A stretch of DNA of 62,000 bases. Origin: Phoronis australis (lineage: Eukaryota; Phoronida; Phoronidae). Positions 34,927-61,600 of the stretch are shown here, one piece after another (positions within the stretch are counted from its first letter, which is position 1; each line of letters begins with the position of its first letter). The translations under genes were made by a program, and so were the position numbers. The stretch covers positions 746,748-808,747 of the forward strand of contig NMRA01000076.1 in the NCBI GenBank assembly GCA_002633005.1, in the 5' to 3' direction. The notes beneath the pieces are model-generated. The model was not told the DNA's origin and made no database searches. It saw only the letters and a program-made list of their open reading frames with translations.

Positions 34927-37900
34927 ACCCCCTTAATTTAACTTTGAAAGCTGAAACAGTGTCGAATATTAAGCAGTGTAAACTTTCGCGTTGGGGTTTT
35001 TTTTCACTGCTGGATAAAGGAAAGACTAAAAATCGCCTCGGGCTCACCAGCAGACCGAAAACACCAGAGTCTCCTGTGAAACTATAAATCGCGTCACAAA
35101 CAGATCATAGATATCGAATTCCTGTGAAGAATTCGTTTCTGTCGATACTTCATCAGGGGGTCTATTGTCCTCTGTATTTACCTTCACACCTCCTATGAGC
35201 ATTAAGAGTTCATTTTTTGTTTGATCCTATACCGACCCTTTCTTCAGGTAAAAGAAATCGAATACTATCGTAACGCAAGTGAACAGTTGCACACAAACAG
35301 TGTTAATTTTTGTTTACGCTACTCGCGACAGCGGCTTTGTTCATTTAATAGTTTATTAACTTCCGAGCGATGGAGACACGGCTACTGACACCATAAAATT
35401 GTACACCACAGGAGAACAATTCATTGATACTTTTTAAATCCGAGTCATCCGATTGTGATGAAAACAGGTATCGTTTTATTCGTAGACATTATTTGTTCAC
35501 TTCATTGTCGCACGACAATGGCGATTGAAATCCCCGAATACACGAGTGTAAGCCTATTAGAAGATGTGTTAAAAGTAAATACGTACCGTCGCCACATCGC
35601 CTCAATTAATATGCCTAAGTAAGCGACCATTGCGGGCGCCACAGCAGTCGATTTAGTGGCGCCGTGTTGTTCCCACCCTAGGGCGAGGTGCCAGATCTTC
35701 GACTTTCAACCCCCTCGTTCAGGGAGGAACCAGTTTTCACGATGAGAACCCGTTTCAAATACACCGGAAAATACCGAACTGCTGAAATGTGGAAAAACTA
35801 ACTTTACTAAAGCCAGAACTCTGGCAATAGCAACTTTACAAATTCGAGAACAATGATAATAACTGCCTCAATGCTCTTGAGTTTTATCGAACAACGGACT
35901 CTCCCTGTAAATGGCAGGATCGTTTACAGCGGTTTCGCACATATACAATACACTTAATCAGAGAAATTGACAAAATTATAGAGGCGGTGTCAAATTAGCC
36001 AACCGATTGCTGTTCGTTTTCACGTTGATCCCGTTGCAATAGGACCTATTATCATAGATGGGCATTATCAAGACCCAAACTGACAAAGGTACAAAGGAAA
36101 GGCGACTAATAATGCGAGCTATTTGTAAGGGTGACTAAACAAACGTGTTTCTGGCGGCGACACACGGTGGGGTGAGAACGCAACTGATGGAGACAGAAAG
36201 TTTATTATGAAAGGGTCAGTGAATCTTGGAAATTTCAGCCATTTGTTAGTTGTCGGACATAATGTAAGGATTACTTTTCTGAAATAGCTTAACGCATTGA
36301 CTTCCAACTTACGCAATATGAAACGTTTCAGGCAATGTTACAAAAGAGCGATCAAGAAAATATGTTTGCAGTGACTCGGAAACGTGTTGTCTGCTTTTCA
36401 GTGCGAAAACTTGGACGTTATATAGAAAATTATAGTTTTTAAACATTTAATAAACACTCCTTCTGACCACAGACTGGAAAATATGCGACGAACATATGCG
36501 TGAGAAACAAGCAATTCACAGTAGAGGAATGGCGTCTACTTGGTTCCTTTTATGCGAAAAACAAGAAATTGTCGAGTGCAAATTACAACGTAGGTCGCCC
36601 ATGAGCACTGTTACTATGAAAGAAAGGGGACATGCGAAAAGCAAAAAAAAAAATATTTGATAAAAAAGCATTGTTACTTCAGGTTTGCACCTCGACTCAT
36701 TTTGAAACTTAAAAAAAATCCCTTCCGCACCAATTTCAGCCAAAGTTTAGGAACGTTTTTCAAAAGTCATACAAACGGATATTAAAAAAGCTTTCAGCGC
36801 CGTAGCCAGGAGCAGTAACCCACGATTAGCCATCAACGGGGCACAAAAACATAGCATTTTGCTTATCATTGGGGGGTTTTGATAAGTAAACAACTAAAAA
36901 TACCGCGCCACGTTATTAATTTTCAAAGAAGACTAGAACTAACTACGGTATGTTTTTTGGTATTTTTCATCGACGTACGCATTTTCTAATATCTTGACAT
37001 CCGAAATTTGACGATTTAGTAGTAAGTAAGCGCTGCGTTTATTTCAGTGCCTACTGCAACTGAACTGGTTGTGTACCCGTGCTTCTGCTGTTTTCGTTTT
37101 CTGAAACACAAGTGGGGTTTATTTAACAGAGTTGAAGCGGGAGAATCTGCCGCTGAGAAAATTTGTTAGAAATCCAGTAAAACGATGCGATTCTAAACCC
37201 TGGCCAGCTTTTACGCGTAAAATATTAGTTGACCTCAGTGGCCCACACACCTATCGGTTTTATCATCACGTGTCAAGTTGCTATTTTTTAATTATGTTTT
37301 AAAATATTTCAATGGATAAAATTAGAAAGTTTTTAAGGAACCCATGCCATATTATTTATTTGTTCTGATTATTTACTCGATGCGCCTCGTCAAAAGAAGC
37401 CGCAATAGTATTGCTATTGATGAGAAAGTGCGTTTGCATGAAACTTTCAAGATCGCTAAGTTTTGCTGTCCATTACAATACACTGAAGGAGGACCCTAGA
37501 CACCAAGGGATCGCAGAACACTGAGTGGCCTAGTCCGAAACGTGTATATTCCGGGACGTAAAAAGTAAATATTTTGACTAACGTGATTTGAAAATAGTGA
37601 ATATCATGGACAATCTTTCTTTGTTTCGTGTAATTAACCCGATAATGAAGTAGCATTGACCCCTTCATAAATTATGCACATAAATTAACGAGTTCTCATT
37701 CTTCGCTCTTCCGACTAGCCGCCAACAGGAAGTGAGTAAACAATCTCACATAGTTGTGAAGTCGGGGGGTCACCCCGATACACATGGCCATTTACCGTTC
37801 AAACGATTTTTAGACTTGAAAAGAACTGAGAATTCGTCATGCTTCAGACCAGGTTTGCTAAGTTTCTTGTCACGGTTGGTTTGTACGACAGTAAGACTGT

Positions 37901-40825
37901 CAGAGCAATTCCAGGCGATTTATTGCAACCATTTTCAATCCTGTGGTACCAAACACACGATAAGAATGTAATGTCACTGCTTTGGACAAACAGATTATAA
38001 GCCTGTGAACAAAGCTAGTGTTTTGACACCGTAGGACACGGTTTATTGGTGCTTTAACTCAGGTTCAGGTGAATATGAAGAACGACCAACGAACCACCCT
38101 CGAAAATAATCCAGTGAGATCAAAGATGTACCTGTGAGGGTATTATTTTAATGATCAAAAGTAATGAGCAATTGTTTCGGTTTTGTCTTATTGTGTAACA
38201 CAATTATACTCCAGCATAGTAAGAGCTTTGTTGGGCCGACGGTTTAGGCTAACCATTGATCTGTATAGGAAATCATTCATTCATTCATACTTTTATATCA
38301 CAATGGGCAATGTACACACGGAGGAGAGTTTTATGAATGAAACTAACGGTTGTAATTGTAAACACAACCTTTCCGTTTATCCATGGGGTTCACTAACAAC
38401 TAGTAAATTTAAAAAATGTCTCAGATACAGTTGCCAAGCATCAGGAGCATTCGTCTCAAATTTTATTGAAATCGCAATGTTTGATACGTATAAATTAATT
38501 TGTTAAGTCGAACGTATGTGCTGTTTTCTAATTTCGAGCTATTAGTTTTCGGTTGACCTTGAGGAAGGTCATTCGCGGTAACAAAGGTGTGCAAATACTT
38601 TGGTAATCAAAAACACAATAATTTGGTTAATGTATAAGCTCTATTCACATGTTAAAAAACTAATTCCATCCGGTTGTGCAAATCAACTAATTTTGAGGAC
38701 CATGTAAAGCATTGTGGGACGCAGCCACAAGTACATAGATACCTATTTTGTCGACACCATTTATTCCCCTGATGAAGGTGTGAAGCGACAGCGAAGCTAG
38801 CCCAGCGATTGCGCATGTACAGTGTACAGAGGTCGTTTTTAATGGTCCGACTAAAGGACTTGAAAAAAGCTTAATATGGTATCCACTTTTAGCTGAAGTA
38901 TGTATAGTCGCAAAATATTCAAATTACAACCTAACCTATGTTTCAATGAAACACCACAACGATTGTAAAGTCGTCTTACGTCACAGAAAACACGTTTGGA
39001 TTTAGACCACTTACCATTATGAAATTGGTTTCAAATTGTGCATCGAATTGAATCAAAGTGGTTTTGTTGACTTTGTACTCCGAATGAACTGACATTTTGT
39101 CATTCCCACAGACCAAGTTCAGATAAATTCAGGTCACACATGACCTGAAATTTTATGATGTTGGTTTGAAGAAATAATGACCTGTCAGTTGTACCCGCGC
39201 CCAGATGTCACTTCTAAACTGAGTAAGGAACAATACAAGACCAACGTTATAACAGTAAGTAAATTTTTTTTTATCGAAAACACGGGTCCAATGCCGCTTG
39301 AATCCTTCATTGGCATAAAGACTTTTGAAAAAAATGTTGCGTTTCGCACTGAAAAAGGCAATAAGCCCTGGCCTAGTTTCAAAACTAAGTTTTAGCTTCG
39401 GCCAATTAGTGTCTCGTACTTTTTGTTACTCAGATTACAAAAGATTTCTTGGCTTGAGAATACCTGACAAGCCGTTATTGCTTAAGACACGAACCCATTA
39501 AGTTGCTTGTCACTTGTCACGCCGGGGTAGTTTCAATCTCATCGCAGTATGACCGACAGAGAACGGCCAGCAGATCGTTTATTCGAATCAGTTCAGTCAA
39601 ACAAAGGGTTGCGATGACTGCTTTTGGAGTGTCAGTAAGACCAAACACGCTTGTGAATAAAGTTGGTGATTTCAGCATCTATATAGCTTCTTTAAAATAT
39701 TACTTGAAATGTTGGATTGGTATTATTGGCGAATGGCCTAAATCACTGTTTCTGATTTTAAGCACGGAAAGGAAAATTCTCCCTTTTGTAGAGACGATTT
39801 ATTTAAAGCGACCACTTTTTATGAGGCCTGCATATATACATTTGACATGAAGTATTTTAAACTGTTGTGAAAAGCTCCCAACCAGTTCTAAGCTATCATG
39901 ATGTGACATTTTGGCACACAATTTGATCATTATTATCCACCCAAGACAGAAGTGCTGTTTCGGCGAGAAAGATAATCCACTATGCTCAAAAGATTTTCCA
40001 AATTAATCTTTATCCAAAGATGTCGATGAAATAGAAACATTTCGTATTACAAAATTAAATGGCGCAGTTACGTGTAGCAACCAACATGAGATTGGTTCCT
40101 GTCGTGTACCTATTTGTGTTCTTGGTAAGGATTGGTCTTTCCACATTTCTTGTTGACAACGAGCTTTTCAAAAGCAGGCTTAATGGCTTAAAAATCTTAA
40201 CAAATCCTAAAATAATGATGAATACGGACAAACTCGTTAATTTCGTTTGTGTAACACAAACTTTTTAAAAATTGAATAACAACTAAACTAAACTAATTAA
40301 GGCATGAAGTCCGAATTGAGTTTTTTCGAAAATGTACTACAATGAAAATAAACGTGGCAAAATAAAAGAAAGACGAAAAGTCTGGCTAACTTTAAACATT
40401 TTAATTAAATAATATAATATTCATTTAGACAACAGTGAAACATGACTTGTCAGGAACACGTACATGAAATAAATAGGACTTTCTTTACATACAAGTCAAA
40501 TGAAAACAAAAATAATATTATTCAGTAACTAATTAACTGATCAGTCATTGTGCGCTTACATTTACATTGGTAACCAATTGTAGACGTAAAACTGCTGCAC
40601 GACAGCTAAACACAAAATTACGATGCTTCAAGACTGTAAACCCTAATCACTCAACAGAAATTAAGCATTCAATATCTTTACTCAAAAACATTTTCACCTT
40701 GATAGCTATTTTAATGCCCAAAACGTAACGTTTTTCAATGTATTAATGAGGTTGAGCTCTTCATCATACAATTTGCGAACTCATTCTGAAACTGAGCGAA
40801 AGCGCGCCATCACAGGAGGAAAAGG

Positions 40826-40927
40826 TACACTCGTTTGACTTCGCCGGTTCCGCCGTGCCTACCGGCTGAGACTTCCGGCGTTTAAGCCAATCAGATGCCG
40901 GCAGAACCAGCGAAGACAATGAGTGCA
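40826..40927. repeat. Inverted-repeat (foldback) element with arms of about 30 bp
   Basis: Arm 1 (40826-40855, TACACTCGTTTGACTTCGCC...) is the imperfect reverse complement of arm 2 (40899-40927, CGGCAGAACCAGCGAAGACA...). The centre carries CCAATCAGATG. A related piece with the same centre and right arm is at 41741-41783. Confidence 0.55.
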
Positions 40928-41373
40928 ATGAAAGTTTAATGAACATAATCACGCGCGCCTGTATTCAGGATCATCACTTGGCACAGTTCGTTGACACTAG
41001 TCAGTGTAACAAATGTGCTTATGACATTTTAATTACAACACGCCGTGTACTGAGAAGAAAAACGAAGGTTTTTTCAGTAATGCCAACTTCAGCTTTTCTA
41101 GACTAGAGTACCACACACTACTGATAAATTATCACCAGTTTGGTGCTTTCAACGAGAATGTGACAGGCGAATGCAAAACAATTTTAGACATTTAATTTAG
41201 TGTAGGCGACTATAGGCGAGATGCGAAAGACTGGTTGCATACAACATCAAAACTCTTTAACACTGGAATGGTACTATTATGGTATAACGTCAAAAACATA
41301 GGGCGATAGAAATTTTCCAAATAAAAATTTTACGGTTTGCAGAGTTTTACAAAAAGAAAAGTGCTGGTCAGGA

Positions 41374-41731
41374 TTATTTCAGCACAGTTTTGCTTATCTT
41401 CGAAATAAAGTTTACTTTGGAACAATTGGGACCATAAACTCTCTTTACTACACATATTGGTACCAAATCTGTGTCGATGGCACATTTACCGTTTACGTCC
41501 CTGTTTCCGAAAGTACGCCCGGGCTCACACTTGGCGGTCAAAGACTAGTAGTAAGAACATGTCATTTTCTGAATATTCCAACCAGCAACTTTCTGGTAGT
41601 AATTCCCGGTATCAAAACGAATGACGCAGCTATTAATAACTATCATAGAACAGTCACCTAAACCATTCACCAGATCACAATGGCTGCACTTGGCTGACTT
41701 CCCTGACTGACATTCGTAAGCCGGAAGTTGT
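41374..41731 (-). pseudogene. Broken cysteine-rich open segment downstream of Tbx2/3
   Basis: One reading frame stays open for about 119 codons except for a single TAG at 41547-41545. The upper part has KCSHCDLVNGLGDCS, INSC and WNIQKMTC; the lower part has AKCEPGRTFGNRDVNGKC, PICVV and GPNCSKVN. The dense, spaced cysteines suggest a secreted domain, perhaps of the Ly6/uPAR (three-finger fold) kind, but the match is loose. The TAG lies within TTCTTACTACTAG, which could itself be a splice acceptor, so these could be two exons and not a pseudogene. It is on the same strand as Tbx2/3 and 530-890 bp past its stop, so it may lie in that gene's 3' UTR. Confidence 0.3.
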
Positions 41732-41740
41732 CATCGAGAA

Positions 41741-41783
41741 CCAATCAGATGTTTTAGCCGGTAAAATCAGCGAAGTCAATGAA
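41741..41783. repeat. Partial relative of the 40826-40927 element
   Basis: CCAATCAGATG, CCGGTAAAATCAGCGAAG and CAATGA follow the same order as at 40887-40922, with a 5-bp difference in spacing. Only one arm is present. Confidence 0.5.
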
Positions 41784-42263
41784 ATGTACCCAATGAGAAA
41801 CCAAAACAATTAGGCGCGCTAACGTTTAGCTAAGTTGTGGATGTCCAAAATTAGTACGACTAGGATCTAAATAAAACACTTGCACAGCACCGTGACTAGA
41901 GACTTAAAGAATTCCAAAACGTCATCACCCTGAGTTTTCTAAAATTTCACACCCTTACTGTTAAAGAAGAAACTTTTTTATACAACAAGGACAATTTCTA
42001 CCACTTCTATGGTCTCTATTCTTTTTCAAAGACTGTGCACTTTATGCAAAATAATAACATGGTTTTTCAAACAACAACAACGACAACAATGTCAAAAAAT
42101 GTATAGGCGGTAAGACTTAATTTGTCTGGCTATTTCATAGCCTCAATAAAATATAAATTTGTTAATCATTAACAGCACGCGATTTAGGTAAAATACCATT
42201 GGCAAGACCGACATCTAAAACTGACATCAAGAAAACAGTGCTTAACACGACTTCATTGCATCT

Positions 42264-55688
<13,425 letters not shown>

Positions 55689-56250
55689 CGGGACTGGAGA
55701 AATATGCTTGTAATCTCGCTGAAAACTCGACTCGCTCTGTTTTCTTTTCGCTGAACAGCGCTAATGACCGATTGTTGGCAATTGGGTCTCTGACCTTTCT
55801 GACCAATCAGAGCTCGCGAAACGGTGTTGTTCTCAAGTCGACTTGATCTCAACTCACGCAGAGAGTCGCTCTCATGTCGTCGATACTGGTATAACTCTGA
55901 ATCTATTGTTTGAGAGACGGATTATGTCAACAAAATTAAGTCCACCTTCAATGATACTGTCGCCGCGTGTTCAAGCCTACCACACGTTTCACTGACAACA
56001 CAGAGTCTTCGTAGTTCTTTTCCGAGCTCACGTTTTTATCTCGTTTTATGCGCACACTAAAACAATGTTTACACCTAAACATCAGAATTATCCAGTTGTT
56101 TAGATGGTGTAAAACATAACCCCGCCCCTTTCTTCGCGAAGGTGTCAAAATGTTTACAGCGTTTACAAGGATGCGGTGAGATCAGAGTGTGTGAATGACA
56201 CTAGGCGCACCAGGCCCGCTGAGTTGGGCTCGATTGAGCCCACCAGACCG
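55689..56250 (-). promoter_or_regulatory. Tbx2/3 promoter-proximal region (candidate)
   Basis: Upstream of the start codon there is a CCAAT (near 55802), a CCCGCCCC KLF/Sp-type box at 56121-56128, and AGGTGTCA at 56140-56147, a T-box half-site variant. A transcription start cannot be placed. Assigned by position and motifs only. Confidence 0.35.
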
Positions 56251-58390
56251 AATAAAGCACAAGACCACCACAAGTCGGCGCCGAGCTTCCAACAACAACC
56301 GGATAAGCCACATTCAACAATGCTTTTTACGACAACTTCTTCGGCTATTTCCACTGAGTCCTCCCCGTTGTTAATTTTCATAATTACTCGCCATTTCCAA
56401 CACATTAGTCCTGTGATATTCTAATGTGGATTAGGGGGCGGTATTGTTGAAATCTCTGTCCTTTGATTGGCGCTGACCTACGCGTCACGTGGTTAGCTAT
56501 TCTTTCCAACAAATTTGACGAACATGAGTAAGTGATGTCGGCGCCAGTCGCATGACGCTGTACAATAAAACTCAGTCTGCTATCAAACATATTTGAAAGG
56601 AATATGCCTTACTGATGGCAAAGTGCGCTGCTCGCCATATCAAACGACGATTTACGTGAGTCAGTGAACACGACTAATAGAGATTATTCGCGCCCAGCAT
56701 GGCGAGCGACACTCCGGAGTCACAGCTATTGAAAAGCCAAGATATACTTCACTTTAAAATGCTATTTCAAGTCGGGAAATCTTGAAGAAATGCAAATCGC
56801 ATTCACGTTTAAATGCCTGTGGTCACGCTACCAACTTTCCTTTGAAACTTTTACTCTCATTCCTTCAGCATGTGTATTATAAATTTTAATCAGACATTAA
56901 CCTTAACAAGAGTAGTTTTACAGCATCGACAGTTTAGTAAGAATAAATTCCCTTTGAATCCATTGAGCTACGCTACATCAACTTCTATTAATCGAAAATT
57001 TTAATAAAACAACAGAGACAGTCCTGTACAGCGGGAAAACAGATATTTAAGTTCAGAAATTAATTTTCATTTAATTACAACAAAAACACCGCTTCTGTCA
57101 ATAAAAATGTGCAACTCGAGATAGTCGACAAAAGAAAAGACACACCAACGGAGTCAACTGTTACCTGCCCGGGGTTATTTGCGACATTGCTCAAACAAAC
57201 TAATGCCGTATCATAAGCGTCAGTTTGACGGTTATATCAGTTCTTTTGCCTGATAGACTTTGTTACTAGTCTTTGTAAACTTTTTAAATCGATATCCAAA
57301 ACCCCGTACAGCATGTTTGTATGTATACACAGGGTATTTGCCAAAAGTGTCTACGTCTCACTTCTAGACTTTCAATGTTTATGCTGTGGTTTTCGCAATC
57401 ATAATATTTAAATATACGGCGGCGAAAAAACTCACGACGTTTGCTGTAGCAAAGAAGTACAATCAACAATGAAGAAAGTGTTAAGTTTGAAGCAAATAAA
57501 ACTCACTTCGTCGCGTCGGTTCAATAGTGTACAAATATGTGCAAAATAACCGTATTGTTTGTAAGTTATAATTAAATTGGTGTTTGGTAAATGGTTTCAG
57601 GCATCAATAGTTGGAACGAGTAGATTAAACACGCGCGGAATGCACGCGTCGGGTACTTGGAGAAGAGGAATCGTTTTTTTTAGGAATTTTGAAATAATTA
57701 GCTCATTGTGCGCTTGTTGTTTGCTAGAGTAAAATAACAAATTTAATCAGTTGTTGGTTTGTGTTGATTTGCAATTACAACTATAAACAAAACTGCACTC
57801 GTGTTTCAAATGATGAGGTTCCGAGTTTTGCGTGAGTTCATTGATATAAAAAGCATTTTTAGGAATTTATGGGACATCTCATGGTCTTCAACATCATATT
57901 TGTAGTTATTATATAAGAATAATTTCGATTGAATTATAAGTTAAATGTCTTGTTAATTGGAATTAAATTGTGTGTATTGTGAATGAATGCAAACGCTGCT
58001 GGATGTAGGTTAAATGTGGGATGCAACGAAAGTGAACAAGACTCTGGAACTGGCATTGTATCATAAACTGCAATTGAAATTTGATGCCTTGTTGTGAATT
58101 ACTTGTGGTTTTCTGCCTTTACGTAATATAGCTGAAAGTTTTATAAGCTTGCATTATTCTGGTAGATGGTGAATTATAAGCCAGTCGTGTACCCCGACTA
58201 CCGACGCAGTCTATCGACATCTTGTTTGATTACAATATGACCCGAAATATTGAGGTGCCAAATCCGAGATAAGCCCCTTTAGAAGTGGCTCAGAGTTTGT
58301 GTATTCCGTCCCAAAATGGATAGCGAGGTGCCCGTCTGTCGGTCCGAAGTGTGTATTTGATAAAAACTCTATTAAGTGCAATTAAGCGTT

Positions 58391-58517
58391 TGATTGACAG
58401 GCTGGCGGCAGAGCCACGCCCCTTGACAGTGAATGTATTCTTGATAAACGTCGGGCTGTTGACATTGTCAAGTGGCTCAGTAATTAATAATGCCTTGATA
58501 AAATAGGCGAGGTGTGA
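58391..58517. promoter_or_regulatory. Motif-dense candidate enhancer upstream of Tbx2/3
   Basis: Within 127 bp: TGATTGACAG (58391-58400, Pbx/Meis composite), GCCACGCCCC (58413-58422, KLF/Sp), TCAAGTGG (58468-58475, NK2), homeodomain-type TAATTAATAA (about 58480-58490) and AGGTGTGA (58510-58517, T-box half-site). It lies 2.7 kb upstream of the Tbx2/3 start codon. Motif matches are direct; enhancer function is inferred. Confidence 0.4.
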
Positions 58518-58699
58518 AGAGGTTTTGTGAAGGCACGACCCCCAAACAGTGTCTGTCTATTGACAAGGCTGTCCGGTGGCGCCGCGATAGGGTTACCAGA
58601 TTAGGCCGTGTTAAATATATGGTGAGTTCGCGCATAAAACTTAGGCTTTTATCCGCGTCTTAATCAATAATGTAATCACGTATGGCCGTCGAGTGAGCA

Positions 58700-61600
58700 A
58701 CGATCTACGATGCATAAACGTCTCTCAACTTGAAAAACGAGCGAGCGCGCCACCAATATAAACGTTGGCGGAAAATATGCTATATACACAAAATACGTTT
58801 GTCGTCTAATTGTGGTTTGTCGTGTTTGTGTATTCGGATGTCTTATTTTGTAAAAAAATGCTAAATTCGAGAAGCGCAAATGATTAATATCAAAGCATTA
58901 CTGTAGTAATCATTTTCATTTCTTTTTTGGGAAAAAACACTCCTTTGAGATTTTACCCTTTTTACTTATAACTTCAAAGCAAAATTTCTTCATTGCGAAT
59001 GTAATTCCCCTATGACGCAATGAGTTTCAGTTAAAATAGTTTCCATGACACCATTTTCCCCAAAATATACGACATCGAATGTAGAATTCTATGTTCAACT
59101 TTTTATCTTTGGCCGTGAGTCATCAAAATGGCTGGCAACTTGAACGGCACTGTTCATTTTTTTGTAAAAATGGAACACATACAAAAAGCTTTATGGTATA
59201 AAATACTCTAATTTTATTGATATCTTTCGATTGCTAAAGTTTATTTTTTGTTCTAAAATGGTGAAAACAAATAATTAGATACGTATCTTTTAGTGCCTTG
59301 CTATTGTTGGCATTTGAGGACTTATTAATCTCCCAATGGGACCTTGCAAGTTTTGACCTGTTCACAATTTCCTCTTAGTCCATTGATAGTTTTCATTGAC
59401 TTCGCATCCTTCGTCAATTTTTACCAACATTTTGCTACAACATTTAGCAATCTTTGCAACCCGCGATTTCCATATCATTTGAAGTCATCTTAACAGAGGA
59501 TCCATCTTTTCCAGACTTAACGTTCATAGTAACGTAACATTCTGAAGTGGTAATGAAGTGAATTCGCTTTGAAAAATGCGTTTCGTTTCAAACTCTTATT
59601 AACCAATTCCCACACTCTGTCATATTTTTCTCTTACATCTGGTCCCAAGATCTAATTTCCGAACTCGGACTCGGCTCAGACTCGAACTAGGAACTTGACC
59701 TATCAGGGGAGATTATAGAGTACAACTTCATAGGTTCGCTCGTAGCGTACCATGCAATCGGCCAAGTTTGGAGTCGAGTTTAAAGTACAAAGATGAGACC
59801 CCAGCCCTTGGGTTAACACGCACACACAGGTGTTTTCGATGTTTCTTGTGTAAAACTGTTGGAATGTGTTCATTTGACCGTATTTAATCTAGATTAAATA
59901 TTTTCCTCGTAAAAATCACAGATATACAACATAGCGTACCCACACTTAGAAATAATTCGAATCAAGCAACTGCTTTCAAACAAAATCATTACTTCTCGAT
60001 TCTTTTACGCACACTCATTCGAAGCGAAATACTCATTTACGTATTTGCCTGTTCACGTTTTCGCCGTTTTAGTTTTGTAATGCTAAATCATTTTATCCGT
60101 GTATCAATTGTATGTTTCGAACAAACAAATTCTTTTACTTGCTTATGGAAAGTTTCTTGTTGTGTACTAATTAGACCCTAGTGACACAAAGAGTTCACGC
60201 AAACTGAATATTGTTTTTAATAATTCTGTTGACACTGAGGGACGACTTAGATATGAGGCTGTAGGAAGGTAATGAATCAGAAATAATTGGCGACACCTAG
60301 TCGTTTCAACAAGAAACTTCTAGAATTGCTTTTCTTGTGGATACGAAATAAAACAAACTCTAAGTGAATTAGCGTCGCAATATATAAATAATCATGTTTT
60401 ATGTAGTTGCTGTAAAACCATAAAACAATTACATGTCTAGCCCGGAATACTTCGCAGCTTTATTGGTTAAAAATGAGTCAGTTTTGCGACCATTAAATCG
60501 AAAATAACACTAATGAAACAAAAAATCTAATAAACACCATCGCCCTGACCGTCTACAGCGTCAATACACTAAAGTTTTTTATATTAAACTCTAGTCACTC
60601 TCACCGCCCGACGCACACGAGAATTGCCTGGAAGCGCTGGCAACAAAACCATCCAGCTATAAATTCTAGACTGTCTTTCTTTGGCTAATTTTATCGTCCT
60701 CTGAATGGCGGCAGCATTAATTTCGTAGAGATATTAAAAAAGTCGTCGCCAAATTAGTGTCGACAGGAAATTTTGACATTTAACAGCTCACGCGACGTGG
60801 CCGTATTGGCGAAGTCGTGATTTGCGCGTTAATGAAATTATGTCGACCCTTGAGAGGTACACAGATTTATTTACATCTTAGGATATTTTCACGAGACAAC
60901 GAACAGCCACGTATTCCGACATTCAGGACAATAAAATCTGTGGCCACTAAACAGAGAAATGACGTATATTTAATTTACTATTCCATCGGGCGCAACAAAC
61001 TGCGATCAAATGACAACGAAATGCATTTTTTGTATCCACATAAGCAAATATTAACATTAACTCATTGTTTCTTATTTTACAAGCGCTGGTGTTTACCGCA
61101 CCCCTGAGCGTTGTTAGGCTTTCACGAAAACCATTCACTGGATTGCTTTTTTTTCCTTACCATAACCCCATAAATTGCATATAGGAAAATAAAACATGAC
61201 TTGTCTTCATTTTTAGGAGACCTTCATTTGTAAATGTTTGTGTGCTCTTTTGATTCAGACTTATGAAACAATCTGTTTTTGAAATACAAGGGAAAAGAAC
61301 ATAAAAACAAGCGCGTGCGTTTGGTTCCTGGGGAGTTCCAATTTGCACCTCACGCGGCCTTCAATTATCACTCCGCCAGCACAACACGTCTGACGTAGGC
61401 GCGAGGAGTGGTGAACTATGCTCAAGTTGTAATCGGTTTTGATGAGTTAATTTGTTAAACAAACACCCTGTAAATATGGACTATTTACAAGTTTATTGTT
61501 TTAAATTAGTTAAATAAATTGGCACGTAAAATCGTAAGCGAAAAAACAACCAGACGACACAAACTTAATTTGATTTTTTACTATGCCGAGTATTTCGTTT

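Larger units (their letters stand above)
34467..41373. other. Gene-poor intergenic region
   Basis: No gene that I can support. One - strand open frame (34676-34926) ends at a good donor and is listed separately; an inverted-repeat element lies at 40826-40927. Other open frames (for example near 36516-36743, 38183-38506 and 39503-39850) lack splice signals or family resemblance. Confidence 0.5.

Noticed and set aside
38183-38506. 107-codon + strand frame in the intergenic region
   Set aside because: No family resemblance, no donor or acceptor and no promoter context.
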